Below are positions 35,738 through 47,116 of a stretch of 64,000 bases of DNA, in pieces. Source of the stretch: Hansfordia pulvinata (lineage: Eukaryota; Ascomycota; Sordariomycetes; Xylariales); contig BJKQ01000001.1 in NCBI GenBank assembly GCA_006538405.1, forward strand, positions 1,364,001 through 1,428,000, in the 5' to 3' direction. Position numbers and translations under genes: made by a program. How positions within the stretch are numbered: the first letter of the stretch is position 1; each line of letters begins with the position of its first letter. Below the pieces are notes generated by a model. It ran no database searches. It was not told where the DNA came from and saw only the letters and a list, made by a program, of their open reading frames with translations.

Positions 35738-37385
35738 TGTCGTCGAGATGCGGCGTCAGATGGTGTGTTGAAAAGGAAGATGACGGCTAATGAGGGGAAG
35801 CCCGTTGGACACGGAGGAGCAAAAAGAGTGGTGAGTGAGCCGACCCCAAGCCGACGTGCATCCTCCCTCCGCATCGGCCCAGAAGATGGGGCGCCCGACG
35901 CCCCCAGCCGCGAGGACCACACGAGACCTGGGTCTGGCCTAGTCGCGGCGGGGTTGGACGGGGTGTGTGAGCGGGCGGCGGCGGTCGGCCGTGTGGGCTG
36001 TGAGGCGCGCTACGGGGACTTTGGGACTAATGTGCCATGTGAACAGGCGCCGTCCGTGGGGTAGGCTCCTGCGGTCGGCCCAGGCGGGGGATGGTGTGGC
36101 AGGGTCTCGAAGGACGTCGGGTTACGAGCAGCCGGAGCCCGCCACTGAGACGGCAGCAATTACTCGTTCTGCAGGGTTCCCCAGCAGACCCATGACTGGA
36201 TCTGGGGTCGAGCTACTCGTATGGTGGAAGGGGGGTCCGCGAGGTGGGTTTGCGGCTGGCCTCTCCCCGCGAGGACGGCGGAACTGCGGGCCCCCCGTGT
36301 TATTCCCAGGGTATTCGCTGATCTGTGGTTCGCTAACTGGATGCGGTTGGGGAATCCGAGTGCTTGATTTCGCAGAAGCGCTGGGGACGGCGGGACTTGC
36401 GTGGGTGTGTGTTTGTGTGTGTGTGTGTGCTCGTACGAGCAAAAGAATGGAATGCGGAGGAGAAGAGTCCAAATGGTTTGCGGTCGAGTGAAAGATTGGA
36501 CTGGATGCGTGCAAGCACCCGCCCATCGTGCCATGTTGGTCTGTGTGTCCCATCGCTGCTGCCGAGAACGGCTCTCCTTCGTGCCTGCTCGTGTATTGAC
36601 ATTTACCTCCGTAAAGTACCTGTGCTACACCTGCACCATCTTCTCACCAGTACATTGCACGTGAGAAATCACATGTAGGTATCAAATCAATCCCACATAT
36701 GGCATCGGAAATCCCCGTCCCCATGCATATACCGTCTACAGTACTCTCGTTCGTTCAATGTTATGTACCGTGCAGCAGGTATATTTGTAGGTGCTAGGAA
36801 CTGAGATGGTGGAACAGACCTGGAGCCATCGTGGAATTGATGTACCGGCAACCGTTCTCCAACACAGTAAAGCACAAGGTTCCCCAGGTCATCGGGATCT
36901 TGCTCCCGTCGCTCAGACCATCCTCCCATGCGACCACCACCACCACCCTCACCGCGAAACCGCCACTTCGGGACAGCCAAGCTGCAGAGTTCATCGGCAC
37001 GAACGCGTACTCGCACGAGCACGCAGGCCCTGGGCCTGGCCCTGGCGACACGGGTCATCCAGTGCTCACACCGTGGCCTCGCAGAGTCATTCCCAGAGGC
37101 ACTAGTTTGATTGACACGGATCGATATACGTTGACGGGGAGGATCTCGAAGTCGCGAGCCGCGAGGCCGCCAGCCGCCAGCAACTCCTATCCGTTTCACT
37201 AAGTAACTACGCGGAAACTCCCTACCTAGCCGTGGCTTCACGAGGCATCCCGACCGCACCGGACAGAAAATACGTACACGTGACAACCCAACCTAGAGAG
37301 CTCAGAACACGGAGCAGAAGAAAAGCAAGAAGCGCCAGACCGACAAAATAACCGCACCCGTCTCCCAACTTCACGCAGCACCGAA
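35738..37385. other. Intergenic region
   Basis: 1.65 kb containing the promoter of the regulator and the 3' side of the sugar carrier. A TG repeat lies at about 36403-36427. Open frames here lack conserved motifs. Confidence 0.5.
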
Positions 37386-39752
37386 TCAGCCGGTCCTCTC
37401 GACGTGGGTCAGCTCGGGCGCCTTGTCGTCGCCGCCGCCCAGCCTCTGCCCGCCCTCCTCGTCCCCCAGCTTGTCGCGGGCCGCCATCATGTCCTGGACG
37501 TCGTGGCGGACCTTGTCCTCCTCGGCCGGGTAGGCGCGGCGGAACATGGTCCAGATGGAGTGCTGGAACAGGTCGTCGGTGGACTCGATGCTGCGGCCCT
37601 TGAACTCGGGCATGCAGAAGTAGACGAAGACGGCGCCGACGTAGGTCAGCACGGCGTACAGCAGGAAGGTGCCGTAGCCCAGGTTGGTCATCATCAGGGG
37701 GGTGGCTTTCGTGATGCCGTAGTCGACGATCCAGTTGACGAAGAAGCAGACGCTCATGGAGAAGCTGCGGATGCGCGCCGGGAAGATCTCGGCCGCCACC
37801 ACGTACGGCGCCACCGACCACCCGAAGCTCCAGCCGAACGCGTAGATGTAGATCCTGCCGGGAGGTCGTCAGCTACATTCTGATTCCGGTTTTTTGGGGG
37901 GTTTTTTTCTTCTTGTCCCATCGATCCCAGATTTGATTCGACATGGGGAAAAAGAAGGAGAAGAAGAAGTGAAAAGGGAGAGACGGATATCTGGAAGAAC
38001 TCACCACACAATCCCCACGATACCACCCGCCGGCGTGCCGCCGGACGTGTCCGGGCTGGCGAAGCGGACGTAGAGGGCGATGTACAGCATGGCGGTGGCC
38101 TGCAGCAGGGCTCCGAGGATGAGGGGCCGGCGGCGGCCGACGCGGTCGATGATGAAGGCGACGTAGAGGATGGTGGTGGCGAACTTGACGACGCCGTAGA
38201 CGCCCGTGGTCATGAGGGACAGGGAGCCGTCGCCGCTGACGCCGATCATCTCGAAGATCTCGGGCGCGAAGTAGTTGAGGCTGTCGGTTCCCGTGAACTT
38301 GTGGAAAATAAAAAGCATGACGGCCAGGAAGAAGCGGCGCCCGTTGCTGGGGACCGTGGCGATGTCCTTGACGACCAGCCAGTAGTTGCTGCCCGCCGCC
38401 AGCTCCTGCTCCGCGTCCACCTGCGCGCACACCTCGGCGTACTCCTGGGCCACGAACGGGTGGTCCGCGGGCAGGTTGCGCAGCTTGCTGAGGTTGCGCA
38501 GGGCCAGCTCCCGCTTGCCGCGCGCGATGAGCGCCCTGGGGGTGTCGATGACGACTGTTGAAGGCGGGAAAAAGGGAGCGTGTCAGTAAAGAGTGCAAGC
38601 GAGCGAGCAATCGAGCAAGCAACTGACCACCGGCGACTCGGAGTACAAGGGGAAAGGGGGAAGGGAGGGGAAAAACGTACAAAACATCATGAGGAACATG
38701 AAGCCGCCGGGGATGAGCTGGATGGACAGGGCCAGCTTCCACTGCAGGTCGGAGGACCACCCCCACAGGGAGATGCCGTAGTTTGTCCAGAAGGCCAGGG
38801 TCAGGGCCATGACGATGCACAGGTTGTAGCTCGTCGTCAGCGAGCCGCGGACGGACTTGGGCGAGTTCTCCGCCAGGTACTGCGGCGCCAGCATCGACGT
38901 GCCGCCGATCCCCAGGCCGCCGATCAGCCGGCCCGCGTAGAAGACGCCCAGGTGCGCAATCTCCTCTGCGGGTGGGGGGTCAGTCTTTCCATGTTCGATC
39001 GAGATGTTTCCTGTGGGTGTGGTGTTTCGAATATAGGGGAAGGGGGGGGGGATGATATAGTGTAAAGTGATGCAGAGCAGGAGGAGGAGACATACTGGGA
39101 GAAGCTGGTCAGCGAAAAGGGGTCATCGTGAGGCGAGGGCGCAGACGGACTGCCGCCATGTGAGGAAGGAGAGGGGCCTTACCGCATAGTAGCACCGAGA
39201 AGAAAGACAAAGCCAAACAGGATCATCGAGTTCTTGCGGCCCAGGTAGTCAGCGCAGGGGGCCGCGAGCAGGGCGCCCGCCGAACCACCGGCCGCCACTG
39301 GGAGAGTCTCGAGTCAGTCGCGCTCGTCGAGGGCAGTCATCTGCTCTGGTCAGGGGTCAAGGCCTCGGGTCGGAGACGTACTCATTGCCGCAATGTCGCC
39401 CGCTGGAAAGAATCACGAGAGTCAGCACCGAAGTAATCCCAAAAAGGGGGAGCGTTGGGAGGAGAAGGGGTCTATGGGCCCTCGTGGCCCCCGTCCAGGC
39501 CACTGCTAAGGGCGAGGGGGAATAGCTATACTCACATCTCTTGTCGGCGTCGGCCTCGCTCAGCTGGTCGAGGCCAAAGGTGCGCTTGAAGCTGGGCAGC
39601 GTCAGGACGCCGCCGATGTTGCCCTGGTCGAAGCCGTAGGAGCACCCCGCAAAGGCGACCGCCACGGTGAGGTAGAAGAGGCGCCAGTTGAAGATCTCGC
39701 GCGGGTCGTTGCGCCACTCGGGCGAGGCCCAGATCGAGGCGCCACCACCCAT
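37386..39752 (-). CDS. MFS sugar transporter (quinate/hexose permease family)
   Basis: Clear exons: 39536-39752, 39382-39402 (21 bases), 39183-39297, a region to about 38963/38965-38681, 38005-38554 and 37386-37854. Sugar-porter signatures are present: CSYGFDQGNIGGVLTLPSF in helix 1, DYLGRKNS (RxGRK loop), FYAGRLIGGLGIGGTSMLAP, IDTPRALIARGKRELA (PETPR equivalent), IDRVGRRRP and VVAAEIFPARIRS. The C-terminal tail is acidic and cytosolic. The join between 39183 and 38965 is not settled. A 9-base candidate exon (39096-39104) gives sensible spacing but leaves the frame one base out, as at other sites in this window. It is divergent from the BNR gene. Substrate unknown; a sugar or cyclic sugar acid is likely. 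Confidence 0.88.
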
Positions 39753-40657
39753 GGTGGCGAGGATGGGAACGCAGGGGAAGCCTCTTTGGGGTTTGAGGAG
39801 AGGATCTGCAGAGAGAGAGAGAGAGCGAGGGAGAAGAGAATAAAGATAAGATGAGTGAAAAAGACAAGGTAGGTGACAATGGAAATATGATCAAGATGGA
39901 GACAACAACTATCCAGCCCTGCTGTTGTCAATGGTCATCCGTCTGGCTGGTCAAGATTGTCCGCCCAACCCGAGATGCGTCTATGTGGATGCTTTTATTC
40001 AGGGGCCGGCGACGAGATGCCAAGGAGGAGACAGACACAGTATACACGAACAGACCTTGTCGGGTGGATGTACCTTGTGGCCAATGTTGGGGCGTCTCCC
40101 CAGACGCTGACACCGCCTACCCCGGATTTTCCCCAGGCTTGGTATTCTCAGTACGGCACCTGTGGGTGTGGGGGAGGGAGGGGAGACAGGGGAGGGGCCC
40201 GCCGGGGGAACGGGCGATGGAGCGGGCGCGGCGGCTCTTGAGGCGGAGAGAAGTCCGGGGCGGGGGCGGGCGGGCACCTTGGGCGCGTCACGACGTCGAG
40301 CGCGGCCTCGGGCGACGCGACGATGGTGCGGGGGAGGGAAGAGCGAGGCGGGTCGGCCATGGTGATCCTCTGTGAGACAGGGAGGGAAAAACAAACAGGG
40401 AAAAGAAAAAGAAAAAGACAAAAAAAAAACATGTGAATTGTTCGAGATATAGGTAGGGTATATGAGGGAGTCAACGATCAAGCAGGAAATACTGCAAGGC
40501 GGACTGACCATATCCATCCATCCCTCCATCCCTCCTGACTTGCCATCTAATTCATCCCAGTCTCTCTATATCATCAACAACACCTCACGAGAAGAGAGCC
40601 TGAAGAAAAGACACGTAAAGAAAAAAACAAAGAAAAAAAAAAAGCATCACCAAGACC
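39753..40657. promoter_or_regulatory. Divergent promoter region between sugar carrier and BNR protein
   Basis: 905 bases between head-to-head starts. A GA tract precedes the carrier gene, and an AAAGA-rich leader (about 40610-40645) lies just upstream of the BNR start. Shared regulation is plausible from geometry only. Confidence 0.5.
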
Positions 40658-41227
40658 ATGTCCGCCTACGTGGTGCCCTCGACCGCGGACCCGTCCATCG
40701 GCCGCGTCGACGACATCCCCACGTCGACGGTGCAGTGCCACGCCTCCAACCTGCTCGAGCTGCCCGACGGCACGCTGCTGTGCGTCTGGTTCGGCGGCAC
40801 CCAGGAGGGCACCCCGGACATTTCCATCTACCAGTCCCGCCTGCCGTCCCCCGCCTCCGTCTCCGTCTCCTCCTCCTCCTCCGGTTCGCCACCGCCGCCG
40901 CCGCCGCCGCAGTGGAGCGCCGAGCCGGTCAAGGTGTCGTCGGACGCCGCCCGCAGCGAGCAGAACCCCGTCCTCTTCCGCGCCCCGCCCTCTTCGTCGT
41001 CGTCGGGAGACACCGGCAAGGAAGAAGAAGGGGACACGCTGTGGCTGTTCCACACGGCGCAGGAGCACGGCAACCAGGACGGCGCGGCCGTGGTGGCGCG
41101 CACGTCGCGCGACGGGGGCCTCTCGTGGTCCGAGCCGTGGCAGCCCTTCCCCGAGCGCCGCGGCGCCTTTGTCCGCCAGCCCCTCGTCGTCCTGCCCCCT
41201 CCGGGGGATGATAGCGGCGATGGCGCT

Positions 41228-41279
<52 letters not shown>

Positions 41280-42217
41280 CCTGGGTCCTGCCCATCTGGT
41301 ACTGCCGCGCGCCGCCGGGCTTCCGCTGGGTCGGCTCCGACGACGTCTCGGCCGTGCTGTACTCGCGCGACGCCGGCCGCTCCTGGCACGAGGCGCCCGT
41401 CCCGGCCTCGCGCGGCGCCGTCCACATGAACATTGTGCCTCTGCTCGGTGGTCGCGGCGGAGGCGGCGGAGGCCAGCACGGTACAGAAAAGGGACGAGAC
41501 CAAGACCATGACGAAGAAGAAGAAGAGGAGGAGGAGAAGCAGGCCAGGTACGCCGCGCTGTACCGCAGCCGCTGGGCCGACAACGTGTACCGCTCGACGT
41601 CGCGCGACGGGCTGACCTGGTCCGCCCCGAGGCCCGTCTCCCAGCTGCCCAACCCCAACTCGGGCATCTGCGCGGCCTCCCTGCCCCCTCCTCCCTCCTC
41701 TTCCTCTTCCTCGTCGTACACCGAGGTGGTGGCCGTCTTCAACGACTCCAGCGCCGCCTCCAGCGACCAGCGCCGCGGCGGCCTGTACGACGACATCACC
41801 CCGGCCTCGGACACGCGCCCGGACCAGCCCTCGGCCGAGGAGGGAGAAGGGGGAGGAGGCGACGAGGCGGGGGAGGGGCGCAAGGCCGTCTGGGGCGCCG
41901 CCCGCTGCCGCCTGACGGTCGGCCTGTCGCGCGACGGCGGGCGCACCTGGCTGGCCACCCGCGTCCTCGAGGACGGCGACGGCTTCTGCCTCACCAACGA
42001 CTCGGCCCGCCGCGCCAACCGCGAGCTGAGCTACCCCAGCATCGTCGTGTCGTCACCGCCGCCACCGTCGTCCGGAGCCAACAAAGCAGAGGGAGGAGGG
42101 GCAGGGGGGGAGTCGTCGTCCGTCGCGCCGCCCGTGGTTCACATCTCCTACACGCACTACCGCCAGTTCATCCGCTACGTGCGCATCGATGATATCTACC
42201 GGTTCCTTGGGCTGTAG
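40658..42217 (+). CDS. BNR/Asp-box sialidase-like protein, no signal peptide
   Basis: Single exon, 519 aa. The sialidase-type beta-propeller is supported by LLELPDGTLLCVWFGGTQEG and by four Asp boxes (SxDxGxxW type): TSRDGGLSWSE, YSRDAGRSWHEA, STSRDGLTWS and LSRDGGRTWLA. NPNSGICAASL and SYTHYRQFIRYVRI near the end also fit the BNR-repeat-like (PF13088) group. The classical N-terminal FRIP motif of GH33 sialidases is not evident, and the start MSAYVVPSTADP has no signal peptide, so a cytosolic role is likely. Several loops are filled by low complexity: Ser and Pro runs, about 17 Gln encoded by CAG (41227-41278), poly-Glu and Gly/Glu stretches. It lies between the carrier (shared promoter region) and the aldolase (convergent). 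Enzymatic activity is inferred, not shown. Confidence 0.85.
41227..41278 (+). repeat. (CAG)n microsatellite coding poly-Gln
   Basis: About 17 CAG codons inside the BNR gene, in frame, between two propeller segments. Length polymorphism here would change the protein without shifting the frame. Confidence 0.9.
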
Positions 42218-42884
42218 CCAACAGATGGGAGGTTGGCTGGGGAGATTTTGGGTTCGGTGTCGAGCGGGAGAGCGGGAGATAGAGAGAGAAGTAATGCAGA
42301 TTATGTATTCCATCAGTTTTCGGACCATCGTGTTGTTTCGTCAGCTTAGGTTGTAGACTCTTTGCCGTGACCTCCCGTCTCTCTCGTCCCTGTCACAAGG
42401 GGTAACTGAATTAGGTACGTAGAGTGGCATCCATCTGGACTGGACGTATCGCAGATGGTCTGAGAGACGGCAGATATCCTGACTTTATTATGTATCTCGG
42501 GATTCGTCAAGCTGGCATACTGGTGGCACTACTGCTTTTCAACCAATACTCCAACTCTCCAAGGGTTTGGTTTCTTGGTATACAAGCTTGCCGACAACTG
42601 TTGGAATATAAACCCGACGAAAGATGGCTGGAGTTGAGCGAGAACCATGAAAAGACGTGGAAATCGGGGGGAAATAAATGCTTCGTGATGACATGGCATG
42701 CAGATGGTGTCTTATGTACAACAGGCAGAAATCTCTATCTCTATATCAACAGCCCCGCCCCCCTTCCCGGGCCACAACAACACATACCCACCCTCCTCAC
42801 GGGCCCTTCCTCTCTCCCCTGCCTACCTACCTGAGGTAGGTATTTCGGAGAGTTGGTATTGTTGGCACTGAGCCGACGCGTCGC
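42218..42884. other. Intergenic region between convergent genes
   Basis: 667 bases, tail-to-tail, containing both 3' ends. CTACCTACCTGAGGTAGGTA at 42822-42841 forms an imperfect inverted repeat. No gene is seen. Confidence 0.5.
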
Positions 42885-43978
42885 TCACGCGCCCTGCCGG
42901 CCCGGGAGGCTCTTCTCCGTCTCCTCGAGCACGGCGAGCGTCTCGAGGGTCCAGCTCTTGACGGCGTCGCCGATCTCGGCGTAAGGGCGGCGCATGTTGA
43001 ACATGCGGCTGTTGGCGACCCCGATGTGCTGGCGGCCGACGTGGTGCCAGGCGCCGTACTTTGTGCACGCCAGCGACTTCTTGCACGCCCACTCGGCCGC
43101 GGCCACGAGGTCCTGCAAGCCCCTCGCCTCCTCGACCTTGCCTTGGGACCACAGGTCGTAGATCCGCGCCGTCGAGCGCGGGAACACGTTGCCCAGCCCC
43201 GTCACGCACCCGCTGCCGCCCGCGTGCAGCGTCGGCAGCAGGTAGTCGCTGCTGCCGCCGAAGACGCCAAAGTGCTCGGGGCTGAAGCGCGCCGTCAGCC
43301 GCGTCGCCTTGCCCACGTTGCCGCACGTCAGCTTGACCGCCACGATGTTGGGGTGCGCCGACAGCGCCGACAGCTGGTCCGAGTCCAGGTCGATGCCGGA
43401 GGTGACGCCGGGGAACTATTCATGTGTGTATATATACATGTCAGATCTCGGTTGCTTTTATCATCTCTTGCCTTCGGGAGACAGAAACCCTAGGAGAGGG
43501 TAAGAAAACTCACGTTGTAGACGACAATGGGGATAGGGCTGGCGTCGGCGACGTCGCGGAAGTAGGCGACCAGGGCGTCGCTGGACAGGGCCTTGGCCCA
43601 GTAGCTGGGGGGCAGCAGCAGGCCCCAGCCGGCGCCGGCGTCGGCGGCCTCGCGGGCGAACTGGATCGTCTCGGCGGTGCTCTGGGCCGAGATGCCCGCG
43701 ACGAGGGGGTAGCCCGGCAGGCCCAGGTCGGCGACGGCGCGGCGGGCGGTGCGCACGATGGCCTGGCGCTCCTCGTGGCCCAGCAGGGCCATCTCGCCGT
43801 TGGTGCCCAGGTACACGAGGCCGTGCATGCCGGCGTTGACCAGGTACTGGCAGTGCCGGTACATGGCGTCGTGGTTGACGGGCTGCGCCGGCGTGTCGTC
43901 GTAGATGGTCACCACCGGCGTGTAGACGCCCGGCGGCAGCGGCGCCGCCTTGGGCGTGGTGATCTTGGTCGAGGCCAT
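42885..43978 (-). CDS. DHDPS / N-acetylneuraminate lyase family aldolase
   Basis: Two exons: 43514-43978 and 42885-43415 (98-base intron); 331 aa. The chosen start (MASTKITTPKAAPLPPGVYT) sits just before the barrel; the longer upstream frame is low complexity. Family signatures are GLVYLGTNGEMALLGHEER (GTNGE substrate-carboxylate loop), the catalytic Tyr in PIVVYNFPG spanning the splice, and the Schiff-base Lys in NIVAVKLTCGN. GGSSDYLLPTLHAGGSGCVT follows. Class I aldolases of this family cleave or condense 2-keto acids with release or use of pyruvate or its semialdehydes. Fungal members include 2-keto-3-deoxy sugar acid aldolases. It is cytosolic and convergent with the BNR gene. The exact substrate is unknown. 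Confidence 0.93.
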
Positions 43979-45314
43979 GGCTGGCTGCGGAGGGAGGGGA
44001 GATGTCGACTGGCGGGGGTGCGTGCGTTGCGTGCTCTGGATTGGATCTTGAGATCTTGGTTGGCGGGAGGTCGAAGCGAGAGTCTTGACGTTACGGCAGA
44101 TCCAAGCTCCTTTTTTTGTTTGTTTTTTGAGCCTCACACGATGATTTATCTGTCTGTCCGTCTGTCTGTCTGTCTCACATGCTTGCACCGGCCACAAGGG
44201 CTCGTACGTGCGTGCCTTGGCAGGGACAGAGGTGTGGTGTGGTGTGGCAAAGGGCCGACTGGTTAGAGGCGGGCCGGTGTTCTCTCCGAGGACGCAACGT
44301 CGCGGCGAATGCCCCTCCCCTTCGGCCCACCCCCGCAGCTCAGCCGTGGCCCGGATTCGCTTCGGCGGGGCTGCCATCGGACGACGGCCGACGGAGAGTC
44401 AGTCGCAGGCGTCTGCTGGCCTGCGCCGTGGCCAGGCGATCCGAGTCGAGGAGCACAGTCCGTCCGTCCCGTCTGTCAGTCAGTCTGTCAGTCTGTCCGT
44501 GCCGTCTGGGTGGGATTCTCCCTCGTGGCTTTGGCTGAGACGTGTCCGCCGCACTCCGCCCGCCCAGCCGCCTCACCTGCATTCGGGCAACTGATTACCT
44601 ACTTCAGGGTGTGGCCGGGCTTTGGACAAATCAGACGAGGCAGAGGGGCAGCTGATCTTGGCACGCAATGGACACGGCCAATCACAGAGGCAGCGATGGT
44701 CATGGCTCTATACCAGTTACCTGCTTATTACCTTGGTAAGGTATTTACGAACAGGTATGGTGACTATCACCTTTGGTTAGTAACTACTTTCAGTCGTAGA
44801 ACGAAAATTGCCGCTCTGACTTACTATTAACCATCTTTCCACTTCCACTGGCAACTCGTTCTCACAGTGACCAGCAACTTACCGACCCGATCATCGTGTT
44901 CAGGGCAAGTCTAAAGTCATCCACCTGCCACCAACACTCGAGGACCTGCCACAGAGTTGCAACAATGAACTACAATAAACAGACAAAAAAGGCAGATTGG
45001 AAACTAACCCATCCCCTCGGCGGTTGGTTGAAGCGATGAGACGGGGTCATTACTTACTTACCACCTACCTCACGCGTCCAACGGCATTGTCGGAGATAAG
45101 GGGAACAAGTCCCCAGGCCGGCCGGAGCTAGTCGCTCCTTTTCGAGCTGGCTGACCGTGTAAACTCCGCCCCGCCCGACTCTCACTCTCGGCGAGACGGC
45201 GACTTCGACAACGAGAGTACCCGTACCGGCACATACTCGCACACACAAGCATGGAGATGAAGTGGCACGCACAGCACAGTACTCGTAGTCCTCCAAATCT
45301 CGGAATACTTGCAA

Positions 45315-45330
45315 GTACGAGTACTCGTAC
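45315..45330. repeat. 16-bp perfect palindrome
   Basis: GTACGAGTACTCGTAC reads the same on both strands. Its core CGAGTACTCG recurs exactly at 9323-9332, 10704-10713 and 46081-46090, always outside genes. Confidence 0.85.
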
Positions 45331-45394
45331 GCGTACACAACAGTCGTCGCACGCGTGGCGGGTTTCCGGAGCAGAGGGCGCGGTCGGAGCACGC

Positions 45395-45401
45395 TGAGTC
45401 A
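45395..45401. promoter_or_regulatory. TGAGTCA, Gcn4/CPC1-type site (weak)
   Basis: A perfect match to the general amino-acid control element, 1.7 kb upstream of ILV2. ILV genes are known CPC1/Gcn4 targets, but this distance is large and a 7-mer can occur by chance. Confidence 0.2.
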
Positions 45402-47116
45402 CCTCTCGGGGTAAACGGCACTTGGTCAGATCCAATCTGGCCCACGGCGGCAGTCATTCTGGAACTTGATGGGCCAGTGCAGTATCTTGAACATAATCGT
45501 AAACCCCCATGTCGCGCCGGCAGTGACCACACAAGTCGACAGTGACCACATCGCCACGCACCAGCAGTCCCGGGGAGAGATGCCGGAATGGTCGATGCCC
45601 CTGCAAATGCAGGCCGGGCCGCCCAGCAACAGCGCAGACCGCCTCACCGTGGGCCGTAACTGGGGAAAGCGAGAATGCCGGGGCGCGGTCGCGTGACATG
45701 TGCTGGGCTCTGCATGTCAGATGGAATCCATCCGTGTTGGCTGCACAGACGCATTTAGATGCGGATGATTCTTGATTGCAAGAAATCTGAAGATTCGACA
45801 TCAATACCTGGTACATACCTCATCTACAGAAACCAGGTACATTGTGATGACGACTGCCATCCCCGAACCCTCCAGTCTGGTATCCGTATTTCGAAAGAGG
45901 AGCCGCACCCGGGAAATTTCGAAAATGGGCTGCGCGTCCCCGACATCGCAGGCGGCCCTGTGCATAAATGGCCGCCCAGGCACGCCCAGGGCTCTTCATA
46001 AGTGGCACAAGCCCTCGATACCCCACACGATCTAGCCTCCCCGGGCATGGCGCTTTGCACATGGGAGCGAGTCGCACCTACGAGTACTCGCGCCTAAGGA
46101 TGTACATGTCCGTATGTCCCTTAGGTTCCAGCCTGGAGAGACCAGACTGGACTGGGCGGCGACCTTGTGCTAGAAAAGGCTTTTTTTTTTTTTTTTTTTT
46201 TTTTGCCTTCCGGATTTTTAGTCGGATCGGCCTGTTGTGTCCCTGCTGGTCATGAGCGCTCCCGACTCCAGGTCAAGTTCTTAGTACGAATTGATCGAAT
46301 ATGCCCTGCACCAGGCCCGCGAACGCACTCAGACGTCAACTACCTGCTCCAGTCGTGGACGCAGACAATGCAGGAGGCAGCGTTTCACAACTCGTGCCAG
46401 GTACCGACCGTCCATGTCATGGCGGTGTCGAGATCGCATACGAGATGTACATGTATGAACATCGAGGATGGAGGCGCCCAGCCCCTTGCAGCTGGAGAGA
46501 TCTGGACGCTCTGGGGTGACAGCAAGCACAGGCCCCGGTGCCGGACTTGCCCTAGCCTTTCACCGTTGCGGGTACACCCACATCCCCGGGTGGTACCTCT
46601 GATCGGGGCATCTCCCACCCGCCAAAGGCGGGCGTACACCCTCGCGCTACTGTACACTCTTGCCGAGTAGCGGTACCTGTCGTGCCTTGCCCGTGCAGTG
46701 CCTTTGTGCAGGCAGTGGTGACTGTGCCCGCCCGCCCGCCGCCCCAGGAATTCCCATCCCACCTGCCGGCCCCCCGTCTGCGGTCGTCTGCGGCCGGTCG
46801 GTCGGTCTGTACCTCAGTCACAGTTCGCCTGGGCCGCCCAAACTTTCTTTTCAACCCGATCTCTGCCTCTGCATTGCCGCCTCTCCTCCAAACCACATCG
46901 CGACCCTCCCTGCTGCGCTGTTGGTGCTCTTCCCAGAGGTCCCACCAACGCTGTCGAGCCCCCAGCATACAGCTTAATTGTTGTGTCTGTCTCGTCAGTC
47001 TGCCGCCCCGTTCCATCCGCCCGCCTGTCCGCCCGCGTCTCCCAGACCGCCCCAATCCAGCCCGCCTCTGGAAAATCGCCAGTCTCCTCCCTCTCCCCTC
47101 CTCCACATCGCCCACC

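Larger units (their letters stand above)
43979..47116. other. Intergenic region with palindromes and the ILV2 promoter
   Basis: 3.1 kb without a recognisable gene. It holds the aldolase promoter (TCTG repeats at about 44150-44175), a 16-bp perfect palindrome at 45315-45330, CGAGTACTCG at 46081-46090, a T24 run at 46181-46204 and the long C/T-rich ILV2 leader. A TGAGTCA element lies at 45395-45401. Confidence 0.6.

Noticed and set aside
37222..37821. Frame extending past the sugar carrier stop
   Set aside because: Out of frame with conserved membrane segments; a shadow of the last exon.
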